This document shows, piece by piece, positions 1-6,935 of a stretch of 37,168 nucleotides of DNA. The stretch is from a virus, in IMG/VR virus record IMGVR_UViG_3300025122_000002, positions 1-37,168 of that record. One strand, written 5' to 3'. The notes under the pieces were generated by a model, which worked only from the letters and a program-made list of their open reading frames with translations, was not told the DNA's origin and searched no databases. A program made the position numbers and the translations under genes. Position 1 is the first letter of the stretch. Every line of letters starts with the position of its first letter.

Positions 1-127
1 AAGACTATAGTTATTTTCAATCTGACTGTAGTATGCTAAAAACCTATCCGGTATATATAACGCATCTTTCCAATCCAATTTTAAAATGTCATGCAATTTA
101 GATTCTATATCCATAGCTAAATTTTCA
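1..127. repeat. Terminal direct repeat, left copy (contig overlap)
   Basis: These 127 bases are identical to the last 127 bases of the window. An exact overlap of this size is typical of an assembler k-mer closing a circular molecule. It lies inside the helicase coding sequence, whose frame continues correctly across the join, so it is most likely an overlap artefact of a circular or circularly permuted genome. A genuine short terminal repeat cannot be ruled out from sequence alone. Confidence 0.95.
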
Positions 128-1233
128 TGTAGCGTGCGTGTTAATAATTTCCATTCCTTATCTTTTAATTCAATCTCTCGATTTTCGATTTGCTTGATCT
201 CAATAAACAATTGAATAGCTTTAAAGTACATATTTTGTAGCGGCCCTGGCCTCCCGTTATCCGTGTGATAAGGTAATCCCATAGCCATGAGATAATCTTC
301 CGGTAACTCCCTCATATTGTGATTCCGGTACAATATCAAGATATCTTTTTTATTTTCAAGGTTCGGTATTTCTTCAATCTCACTGTAATAATCTAGTGTC
401 CCGGATGTGTCAAGGGGACTATATATCTTGTTTGCCCTGCCTACAATATCATTGACTATGTTAATTGCTTTAGTGTGTACCTTTTTAGGCACTCGGTGCG
501 ACTTCTGTAAAATAATAGTGTTAGGTTTGTATCTATTTTCAAACTCTAACATTCCGGTTGGGTTCGCCCCCGCCCACTCGTATATTGCTTGATCATCATC
601 CCCCGCAATATGTATATGCTCAATATGTTGCATCCAGTATTCTATAAGTCGCCACTGTAGCGGACTTAGGTCTTGTGCCTCGTCTATAAATAATACCTCT
701 AAATCAGGTGCAGATACACTTAACGCTAAATTCAACATATCGTTAAAATCAATGTACCCGTTTTCTTTTTTCCATGTTCTATAACTCTCGACAAAAAATA
801 AAAACTCCTCTCTATCCCCTAACATGTCCGATTTTTGATAGGTGTCTTCTACATCTTCCGCTAGGCGTGCTTGGTGCAACCCATATAAATACATATAGTA
901 ATCACCATTTTGCAACTCGTTGTCCGTCTCATCAGGGTCACACCCTGTAAAGTCTATACCTACAATTTCAGAAAAGCCTTTTAATTTTGTTTTTGTGACA
1001 GTCTGCGCTTTGGTACACCCCGCCTGCTTGAATGCAAGGCTATGTAAAGTGCCTACATATTTACTTTTAAGGCCGGTTTTACTGACTAAAACCTGTGCGG
1101 CTGCTTTAGTGTATGAACATAGCCCTATCTTGCTTTTATCTATTCCTTTCTGAATGTAATTGTTTAACCGATTTACAATCTCAGTGCTTTTGCCCGTCCC
1201 CGGCGGACCGTATATCAAGTGTGTCTCTCTCAT
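1..1233 (-). CDS. UvrD/Rep-type superfamily 1 DNA helicase, N-terminal part (gene crosses the circle join)
   Basis: The gene starts at the ATG at 1233 and reads off the left end, continuing in frame at 37041 down to 36823. The whole protein would be 483 residues. My translation shows a Walker A motif GPPGTGKS at residues 9-16, a Walker B/motif II FIDEAQDLSPLQ and a motif III IAGDDDQAIYEWAGA, all diagnostic of UvrD/PcrA/Rep-like 3'-5' translocases. It is shorter than UvrD itself (about 720 residues), as phage versions often are. It is the last gene after the ssDNA-binding-like protein and a 40-residue ORF that ends 13 bases upstream. With no DnaB-type helicase in the genome, it may be the replicative or recombination helicase; that role is inference. 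Confidence 0.93.
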   Translation of the reverse strand, partial: MRETHLIYGPPGTGKSTEIVNRLNNYIQKGIDKSKIGLCSYTKAAAQVLVSKTGLKSKYVGTLHSLAFKQAGCTKAQTVTKTKLKGFSEIVGIDFTGCDPDETDNELQNGDYYMYLYGLHQARLAEDVEDTYQKSDMLGDREEFLFFVESYRTWKKENGYIDFNDMLNLALSVSAPDLEVLFIDEAQDLSPLQWRLIEYWMQHIEHIHIAGDDDQAIYEWAGANPTGMLEFENRYKPNTIILQKSHRVPKKVHTKAINIVNDIVGRANKIYSPLDTSGTLDYYSEIEEIPNLENKKDILILYRNHNMRELPEDYLMAMGLPYHTDNGRPGPLQNMYFKAIQLFIEIKQIENREIELKDKEWKLLTRTLHENLAMDIESKLHDILKLDWKDALYIPDRFLAYYSQIENNYSL

Positions 1234-1246
1234 ATCTTACCACATT

Positions 1247-1369
1247 CTAATCTATATCAGGGTATAGCGGTAACTGTTCTGCTCTATTAATTTCCCCATG
1301 AAGAAGATCAACTGTTCTTTTTATAATTATATAAATATCCCATTCTAAATCCCAATCAATAGCTTTCAT
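1247..1369 (-). CDS. Small protein of unknown function, 40 residues
   Basis: The frame runs from the ATG at 1369 to the TAG at 1247. It is preceded by a strong ribosome binding site (GGAGGAG) and ends 13 bases before the helicase start, so the two are likely co-translated. The protein begins MKAIDWDLEWDIYIIIKR and is rich in acidic and aromatic residues, with no recognisable domain. The good ribosome site, tight packing and lack of any other gene here support it. The alternative is a leader peptide for the helicase. Confidence 0.5.
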   Translation of the reverse strand: MKAIDWDLEWDIYIIIKRTVDLLHGEINRAEQLPLYPDID

Positions 1370-1380
1370 GTTAACTCCTC

Positions 1381-1405
1381 CCCCACACCCTAATTGAATG
1401 TGGGG
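1381..1405 (-). promoter_or_regulatory. Stem-loop directly against a ribosome binding site
   Basis: A 7-base-pair GC-rich stem (CCCCACA with TGTGGGG) encloses an 11-base loop. On the transcribed minus strand its 3' arm runs straight into the GGAGGAG ribosome site of the 40-residue ORF and is preceded by an A tract. The T tract that would make it a classic terminator is on the other side (plus direction), where there are no genes. A translational control hairpin or weak bidirectional terminator is possible. Confidence 0.45.
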
Positions 1406-1422
1406 ATGTTTTTTAATTTAAA

Positions 1423-2175
1423 TTAGTACTCTGTTTTAACCTCTTTTGTGTCCTCATGTACATCATCAAAATCCTCATTCACCTTTAAATCGCCTGCCTT
1501 AGACATATTATATATTTTTTCAGCTTCTAAATAGATTTTTTCAGATGGATAACCAACTGGGTCAAAACTATAGTTATAATAAGCGTCACCCCTTCCATTT
1601 TGTTCCTGCACGGTAAATAGTCTAAATACTCTTGAAAACCTTGCCCCACGTTGCATACTGATAACAGAATTTAAACGCCTTGATACCTTCTCTTTAGTTT
1701 TCGCCATAGAAATGCTAATCGGCTGCCCTAGTCCTGTTTTTTTATCCAAAATAAACCCGTAATGTTGATGTGTTTTTTGTGCCTCAGGTCCTTTAGCTGT
1801 GGCCTCCTCTCCTAACGCATCAATAGCTGTATTCGCTGCATCTAAACTGTCGTATGCCCCAAAAAAACCACCGCCCTTTTTACGATCACCCCATACTAGA
1901 TATTTCACCTCAAAGCCACCAAAAACAATGTGTACATCTTCACCGTATAGTTGACGTGTAACGTTGTTATACAACATACCTTCATCGGCACCCTCAATAT
2001 ACTCTGAATCGGTTTTTTTACGGCAAGCAGATAAGGACTGTACTATTTCCAGACGTGGTACTGTCATCTCATCCATTGATACATTTTCGTTGCCCCGCTT
2101 ATCTTCTAGTTTACCTTTAAGATAATCCGGCACTTGTGTTGATACTACTGCTAACTCTTTATTTTCTTTTGTCAT
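1423..2175 (-). CDS. Putative single-stranded DNA-binding protein of phage type
   Basis: A 250-residue protein resembling a widespread family in phage replication modules. It has a conserved early stretch (VPRLEIVQSLSACRKK, then YIEGADEGMLYNNVTR), a central FSRVFRLF segment and a strongly acidic C-terminal tail (NEDFDDVHEDTKE). An acidic tail is the hallmark of phage ssDNA-binding proteins such as T7 gp2.5, where it contacts polymerase and helicase. It lies between a helper-like gene of unknown function and the UvrD-type helicase, which fits a role in coating ssDNA. The assignment rests on remembered family features and context, not on a catalytic motif, so an alternative DNA-metabolism role is possible. 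Confidence 0.55.
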   Translation of the reverse strand: MTKENKELAVVSTQVPDYLKGKLEDKRGNENVSMDEMTVPRLEIVQSLSACRKKTDSEYIEGADEGMLYNNVTRQLYGEDVHIVFGGFEVKYLVWGDRKKGGGFFGAYDSLDAANTAIDALGEEATAKGPEAQKTHQHYGFILDKKTGLGQPISISMAKTKEKVSRRLNSVISMQRGARFSRVFRLFTVQEQNGRGDAYYNYSFDPVGYPSEKIYLEAEKIYNMSKAGDLKVNEDFDDVHEDTKEVKTEY

Positions 2176-2190
2176 TTTATTTTATCCTTT

Positions 2191-2712
2191 TTATTTATTT
2201 ATTGTTTTCCGTTCACTTACTATTTTACTGTATGTGTATGGTGTCACATTAAACAGTTCATCTGGTACTTTTTCACCTCCTTTTATTTTATCTTTCAGAA
2301 GTTTCTTCAAGGTAGCTGTATGTACGGTCTTCTGTATTAATGCGCCGTGACCGTTATCATCTAACCATTCAAAAACTTCTGATTTTTTATTATTTTTAAT
2401 TGATGCGTAAATATCACCAATTAAGGACACACGGCCCACACCTTTAACTGACATCGCTTGGATGTCCTCTTCAAGCATTAATTCAGGCACTTTACCCTTG
2501 CGAAGATACTCGTATAGTTTAACAAGGCTACTTTCAATCAATTTAATAGACTCTATATCTTTCTTAATTAAGTCTTGTAATGCTACTAGGTTTTGTATAT
2601 TTAACTTTTCTATATAATCTTTAGATAACGTTCGCAACATATCGTTAAGCCTAGAACCTAAAAAAGTAACCTCCTCTGAAAAATCAGTAACGGTATTTTT
2701 CATATTATTCAT
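2191..2712 (-). CDS. Conserved phage protein of unknown function in replication operon
   Basis: 173 residues, mostly helical by composition. It has a heptad-like N-terminal half (about residues 10-70) and a basic C-terminal end (KLLKDKIKGGEKVPDELF followed by a short lysine-rich tail). I do not recognise a domain. It is the first gene behind promoter P1 and stops 15 bases before the ssDNA-binding-like gene, so it is probably an early DNA-metabolism accessory protein. The start at 2712 is supported by a GAGGAG ribosome site in the conserved leader; a second ATG three codons in is possible. Confidence 0.8.
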   Translation of the reverse strand: MNNMKNTVTDFSEEVTFLGSRLNDMLRTLSKDYIEKLNIQNLVALQDLIKKDIESIKLIESSLVKLYEYLRKGKVPELMLEEDIQAMSVKGVGRVSLIGDIYASIKNNKKSEVFEWLDDNGHGALIQKTVHTATLKKLLKDKIKGGEKVPDELFNVTPYTYSKIVSERKTINK

Positions 2713-2746
2713 TTTATCATCTCTCCTCTCTAATTAAGATACTAAT

Positions 2747-2775
2747 ATTATACCCCTTCCCCTTTTAGCTGTCAA
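2747..2775 (-). promoter_or_regulatory. Early-type sigma70-like promoter P1
   Basis: On the minus strand it has a perfect TTGACA, a 17-base spacer with two runs of four G, and a perfect TATAAT, followed by the leader ATTAGTATCTTAATTAGAG and a ribosome site. The same arrangement occurs at five other places in the window. It drives the 173-residue gene and probably the ssDNA-binding-like and helicase genes. Confidence 0.88.
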
Positions 2776-3089
2776 GTGTTTATTACAATTGGTGCATATT
2801 GTCTATCTTGGGATGACCACTTTAAAACTCGGATATAACCTTGCTCCGCTAAAATAGCATGGACGCATAGCGATATAACAATAGGATCGCCACTCAACAA
2901 TAGATAATCTGCCGCACTGTTGAAATTAAGTACCATATCTTGAATGTCATCATGTATTACTGTGTTTTGCTTCGAGTTACTTATACTTGAATATTCACCT
3001 TTTGTAACAAACCTTGGTTCCCCAAACTGGTGCGCTTGTGTGTAATTTTTATTATTGTCTTGTGTGATATATACTATTGATTTATTCAT
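2772..3089 (-). CDS. Conserved phage protein of unknown function, 105 residues
   Basis: A soluble 105-residue protein with a conserved-looking core (NFNSAADYLLLSGDPIVISL) seen in many phage hypothetical proteins of about this length. There is no catalytic motif I can name. It is the last gene of the primase-SNF2 operon, 16 bases after the helicase stop, with a good ribosome site (GGAGAGAGAGGATAGC before ATG). Its stop codon overlaps the -35 box of promoter P1, which starts the next unit. Confidence 0.75.
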   Translation of the reverse strand: MNKSIVYITQDNNKNYTQAHQFGEPRFVTKGEYSSISNSKQNTVIHDDIQDMVLNFNSAADYLLLSGDPIVISLCVHAILAEQGYIRVLKWSSQDRQYAPIVINT

Positions 3090-3105
3090 GCTATCCTCTC
3101 TCTCC

Positions 3106-4857
3106 TTATAATATACTTTTTTTATCGTTTTGTAAACACTCCGTCACAAAATCTGCTAAATCTTTTTTATCTGATAGACACGTCAATATTTCATCATCCA
3201 CTGTACCTTTAGCCACCAAATCAATATAATTAACTGATCTTTTCTGACCAATCCTGTGGTTTCTGTCCTCGGACTGCACCCGATGTAAATAGCTAAAAGT
3301 ATTACTGTAATACACAACACAACTAACTGTATTTAGTGTTAAGCCTACGCCCCCGCTCATTTGTGTAGAAATAAAATAACGTACAGCTTTATTGTCAATA
3401 TCGGCAATACTCTGTTTTCTGCTCTGATCGTCACCATCTACAAAAATAACACTTGATTTTTTAAATTTATCCGTTTTATACCCTTCCAGCTCTTTAGCTA
3501 TATCTCGCACTTCTGCCCTAAACCTTGCCCATATAATAAGTTGTTCGTTATCGGGTAGATCGTTAATTATCTCTTTTATCTCTTTTATTTTAGGGTTATT
3601 GGTTGACTTAACCACATTTTTTAATTCTCGTTTTTCAATACCATCTGTGCCGTATTCTCCTGTGCCTACTGTTATATAGCCCCCTGCAACACGTTGTAAC
3701 GCTGTATATTGCGCTAAGACATTCTCAACATCGACAGTTATATCTTGTATTTCAACATATCTATCCTGTTTTAATTTTTTGTAAACTTGTGCTTGATCTT
3801 TGCTCAATTCAACATATCTTTTTGTATATACTTTACTTGGCAAGTCTAACGCTTCCGCTTTAGTGCAAGTAAAAACAAACGGTTTGATTGTGTCCATAAG
3901 TTCATCAACATTCTGATATCCGACCACCTTTTTAAACGTACGCCCTATGTGATAATTATGTTCTTCCTCAATAGCGTACCTTCGCTTAAAACTATAAAAG
4001 TCGCCCACACCTAAAATATCACTAGATAAAAATTGCATTTGTCCGTACAAGTCTAATATCCCTTGCGATATGGGAGTACCTGTCATCGTTAATCTGTATT
4101 TTGCCTTTTGACCTAAATTAATATGATTTTTAGTTCGTAGTGCTTCTGAATTTTTAATCATGTGCGCCTCGTCCACAATAAACATTGATTCACCCTGATC
4201 AAGTAAATTATTAACATATTGATACGCTTTTCCACTTTCACGTGATAATGACTCTATCCCCACTATTAAAATTTTTAGTGATTCTGTTTTTGTGTGGATT
4301 AAGTTTTCTACATCTTTTTTATTTTGACTTGTTTTAAGTTCTGCACTGACAACTTCGTATTTGTCTATCGGTGTATGTTCATGTATAGCACCCTCCCATG
4401 TAGTACGTATGCTACACGGACATGCTACCACCATTATATCTATACCACCCTCTTGATAATGACAAAATGCTTTATCAATAGCTATTTTTGTTTTGCCCAA
4501 CCCCATTTCAACGTGTAAAGCTGAATATCTTAAACCGTATATGTAATTTAATGCTCTTATCTGATGATCATATGGCTTAAACTTATAATTATAATTAACT
4601 GGGAAAGGTAATCTATTTATTTCGATTCCTTTTCCTGTCTGCTGTATTTTATTTTGCGTTTCAACGTCCATATCTAAATTCGGTATATGCTTCCATTCGT
4701 CCAGTACCAAACGTGCATTTAAACGTGTGCAAGGTGCTAACCAAGCCTTATATCTATTCGACCAGCGCCTGTTAGGTAACTTTCTGACATGCCCATTCTC
4801 ATGTATTTTCGTTTCAATGTGCAATGTGTTTGTTTTATTTTCGTATCTTATTCTCAT
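3106..4857 (-). CDS. SNF2-family (superfamily 2) DNA helicase/translocase
   Basis: 583 residues. The N-terminal 55 residues resemble a HARP-like domain (VRKLPNRRWSNRYKAWLAPC). The ATPase follows, with Walker A MGLGKTK at 118-124, DEAH box at 229-232 (FIVDEAHMIKN), motif III LTMTGTPIS, and the C-terminal helicase motifs ending in SEDRNHRIGQKRSV, a signature of SNF2 proteins. These enzymes translocate on double-stranded DNA and remodel protein-DNA complexes or anneal and reverse forks. HARP-like proteins are annealing helicases. Two bases separate it from the primase stop, with a GGAG ribosome site inside the end of the primase gene, so the two are translationally linked replication genes. Confidence 0.95.
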   Translation of the reverse strand: MRIRYENKTNTLHIETKIHENGHVRKLPNRRWSNRYKAWLAPCTRLNARLVLDEWKHIPNLDMDVETQNKIQQTGKGIEINRLPFPVNYNYKFKPYDHQIRALNYIYGLRYSALHVEMGLGKTKIAIDKAFCHYQEGGIDIMVVACPCSIRTTWEGAIHEHTPIDKYEVVSAELKTSQNKKDVENLIHTKTESLKILIVGIESLSRESGKAYQYVNNLLDQGESMFIVDEAHMIKNSEALRTKNHINLGQKAKYRLTMTGTPISQGILDLYGQMQFLSSDILGVGDFYSFKRRYAIEEEHNYHIGRTFKKVVGYQNVDELMDTIKPFVFTCTKAEALDLPSKVYTKRYVELSKDQAQVYKKLKQDRYVEIQDITVDVENVLAQYTALQRVAGGYITVGTGEYGTDGIEKRELKNVVKSTNNPKIKEIKEIINDLPDNEQLIIWARFRAEVRDIAKELEGYKTDKFKKSSVIFVDGDDQSRKQSIADIDNKAVRYFISTQMSGGVGLTLNTVSCVVYYSNTFSYLHRVQSEDRNHRIGQKRSVNYIDLVAKGTVDDEILTCLSDKKDLADFVTECLQNDKKSIL

Positions 4858-4859
4858 TT

Positions 4860-6455
4860 TTAAAACTCCGGTTTAAATTCTCTCATGTCGCTTATACTCG
4901 GTATATTATCTATATCAATATCGGGTACCTGATTGACATTAATGCTTAATTCGTCCGTCTCACCTCGTAAGGGTATACCCCATACATGGACGGTACGTTT
5001 ATCCACACGTATTTTCATTGTGTCTACACCTAATGGCCGTATAGCAAAAAAGATATTACTAGCAACTACATTACCTATTTTTTTGCTCTGTATGTATTTC
5101 CTAAAATCAATCCCCTTAAAAAGCACATATCTTTGATTTTTAATTCGCTGCACCACTGGCCGGCCTGTATTAACTAGTTTTCTACTTTCAATATCTTTGC
5201 CACTATCCTTTAAATTTGCTCGCCTTAGATATTCAAGTAAGCACGCTCTGATAATACCGTCTACGCTTACATCGTCAGGTACGTCAACAAGTTCAATGTT
5301 CTCTATCAGCCCCTCTAATATATTTAACCAAACATCACCTTTAATCGGTTTTAAAACCATGTCCAACTTCTCAAAAACAACTTTTTTAAATAGCCTAAAA
5401 TCTAGTATTTCACTGGTGGACATTGTTAACGTTGTACCATTCATTGCAAGTTCATATCGAACTGGATCAGTAACATACTTACGCAACCTACCAAACTGCG
5501 GTAATGTTGTCATTACAAGTTCGTTTTTTTCTGCTGGTGTTATACCATATTTAAGTACCACACATTTACTGCTATTACACCTTGACTTACACGGCTCCTC
5601 ACTACACTTATATCTATATTCTTTGGCCTCTACACTTTTAATGACACTTGCTGCCTCGTCATGAGTCAAAGGCTCTTTAAAATTCTTAGCGTTATAATCA
5701 TAGGCTTGATCTTTCCAGGAATCGGGAAATGCTTTTTTTACATATACACAATAGTTGAATAGTGCTATATTCCGGCCCCCTTCGTCTAGTACCGTTTTAA
5801 TAAGCGACTGTACACATGGGGGGGCTTGGTCATGCATCTCTGTTCCCAACTGTACCATATATTTATTGTCAATCTTTCGACTATCTGCGAAATTTAAAAA
5901 GCCTTTCAATGATAATTGTTTACCTTGACTTATAGCATATCTATTTGTTTCGTTAACGTTAAAATAAGGTAAGTTAAGCCAATTACCAACTGTACCTGCT
6001 TCTAATCTATCTTGTTTCGGGAAAATCTCAATATCTATTTCACCAAAACCAGTTAACTTATCCGCAAACATACGTAAAGTACGGCGTAAAATGCCAGTGT
6101 TTAAAGGCTCACTACCAAATAAAAAAGCGTGCGCCCCTCCTGATCTTGATCGACACACCACTAAGGGGATTCCCAACCTGTCTGTTTTATCGGATAAGGC
6201 TATTAGATCAACACCATCTATTTTTTTGTGGTTGTCAAAATCTAAACAACCGTATCTGCTGGTGTTTATGTCTAGTAATGGGATGGTACCTAACCCCATT
6301 TTACCGTTTAAGTGACCTTGAAAAACACTATCGTCATACTTACCACGCACTGTTTTAGCTTTGGCGGTACTATTGTCAAAAACACCATATGCCTTTGGAT
6401 TGCCCTTAAATAACGCCATAAATCCCTGCAAATCATCTCTATCTACCAATGTCAT
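4860..6455 (-). CDS. Archaeo-eukaryotic-type primase (TOTE-like primase domain)
   Basis: 531 residues. The N-terminal 190 show AEP primase motifs: DFD metal ligands at 72-74 (GCLDFDNHKK), SGGAHAF with the histidine near 109, and EIDIEIFPKQ near 139-148, followed by GNWLNLPYF typical of the TOTE/AEP group. A cysteine cluster in the middle (CSEEPCKSRCNSSKC) may bind zinc or an Fe-S cluster. The C-terminal half has no helicase motifs, so this is a primase without a fused helicase. It heads the replication operon behind the repeat-rich region 6456-6935. The GGAGG ribosome site abuts the ATG at 6455, so the TTG two codons downstream could be the real start. Confidence 0.9.
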   Translation of the reverse strand: MTLVDRDDLQGFMALFKGNPKAYGVFDNSTAKAKTVRGKYDDSVFQGHLNGKMGLGTIPLLDINTSRYGCLDFDNHKKIDGVDLIALSDKTDRLGIPLVVCRSRSGGAHAFLFGSEPLNTGILRRTLRMFADKLTGFGEIDIEIFPKQDRLEAGTVGNWLNLPYFNVNETNRYAISQGKQLSLKGFLNFADSRKIDNKYMVQLGTEMHDQAPPCVQSLIKTVLDEGGRNIALFNYCVYVKKAFPDSWKDQAYDYNAKNFKEPLTHDEAASVIKSVEAKEYRYKCSEEPCKSRCNSSKCVVLKYGITPAEKNELVMTTLPQFGRLRKYVTDPVRYELAMNGTTLTMSTSEILDFRLFKKVVFEKLDMVLKPIKGDVWLNILEGLIENIELVDVPDDVSVDGIIRACLLEYLRRANLKDSGKDIESRKLVNTGRPVVQRIKNQRYVLFKGIDFRKYIQSKKIGNVVASNIFFAIRPLGVDTMKIRVDKRTVHVWGIPLRGETDELSINVNQVPDIDIDNIPSISDMREFKPEF

Positions 6456-6608
6456 CCTCCTCTCTCAATCTCTTTACGTATATTACATCAATTTTTAAAA
6501 CCTCGCAACACCTTAAAACTCTTATTATGGAAAAGTAATTAAGAAGTAATTAACACACATATAATATAGCTCCACTTAAATAGTAAAAGTAACATTTCAC
6601 AACCCTTT

Positions 6609-6646
6609 GTTACTTTTGCTTATAGTAAAAGTAACGTAAAAGTAAC
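6609..6646. promoter_or_regulatory. Three-site operator/iteron unit A1
   Basis: One GTTACTTTT (6609-6617) faces two AAAAGTAAC copies (6627-6635 and 6638-6646). Start-to-start spacings are 18 and 11 bases. The same spacings occur in units A2, B1 and B2. A further single AAAAGTAAC lies at 6585-6593. It probably binds a protein as a dimer plus an extra subunit. Confidence 0.75.
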
Positions 6647-6876
6647 ATTTGAATTTTCTGTGTTTCGAGTGTAAATAATACAACATTTAGTATATACTTT
6701 ATAATTTGTTACTTGTTACCTCTAAAATATATTTATGTACCAAAAAACCACGTTTTTATACGCTCCATACTATATTTACGCTCGAATGGCCTATTTTACT
6801 ATATTCAGTAAAAATATTTTGGTGGGTAACGGGTAACATTTCTGGGGATAACTCTTTATTTTAGGTTCGTTTTACT

Positions 6877-6885
6877 TGTGGATAA
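6877..6885 (-). promoter_or_regulatory. DnaA box
   Basis: TTATCCACA on the minus strand is an exact match to the bacterial DnaA consensus. A weaker relative (TTATCCCCA) lies 34 bases away at 6843-6851. A single 9-mer could occur by chance, but its position beside iterons and a primase gene makes it meaningful. Confidence 0.6.
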
Positions 6886-6888
6886 CTT

Positions 6889-6926
6889 GTTACTTTTGCG
6901 TTACTTTTGCTCTTAGTAGAAGTAAC
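6889..6926. promoter_or_regulatory. Three-site operator/iteron unit A2
   Basis: Two tandem GTTACTTTT copies (6889-6897 and 6900-6908, 11 bases apart) face AGAAGTAAC (6918-6926, 18 bases on). It is the reverse arrangement of unit A1 and matches B1 base for base at most positions. Confidence 0.75.
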
Positions 6927-6935
6927 AATGTGTTT

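Larger units (their letters stand above)
6456..6935. other. Repeat-rich control region; candidate replication origin
   Basis: 480 bases without a gene between the J-like gene and the primase. It contains at least seven AAAAGTAAC/GTTACTTTT 9-mers, six of them in two fixed-geometry units. It also has a perfect DnaA box (TTATCCACA on the minus strand, 6877-6885), a degenerate one at 6843-6851, a GGGTAAC tandem pair near 6824-6837, and long AT-rich stretches. Iterons, a DnaA box and AT-rich DNA next to a primase gene are what a phage origin usually shows. About 140 bases (6561-6712) match, in block order and spacing, the region 27291-27435. Confidence 0.65.

Noticed and set aside
407-1153. Plus-strand open frames near the left end
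   Set aside because: They lie opposite the UvrD-type helicase, whose motifs are clear on the minus strand, and show no domain.
1381-1411. Hairpin followed by a T tract, read as a terminator
   Set aside because: The T tract follows the hairpin in the plus direction, where there are no genes; in the transcribed direction it leads into a ribosome site.
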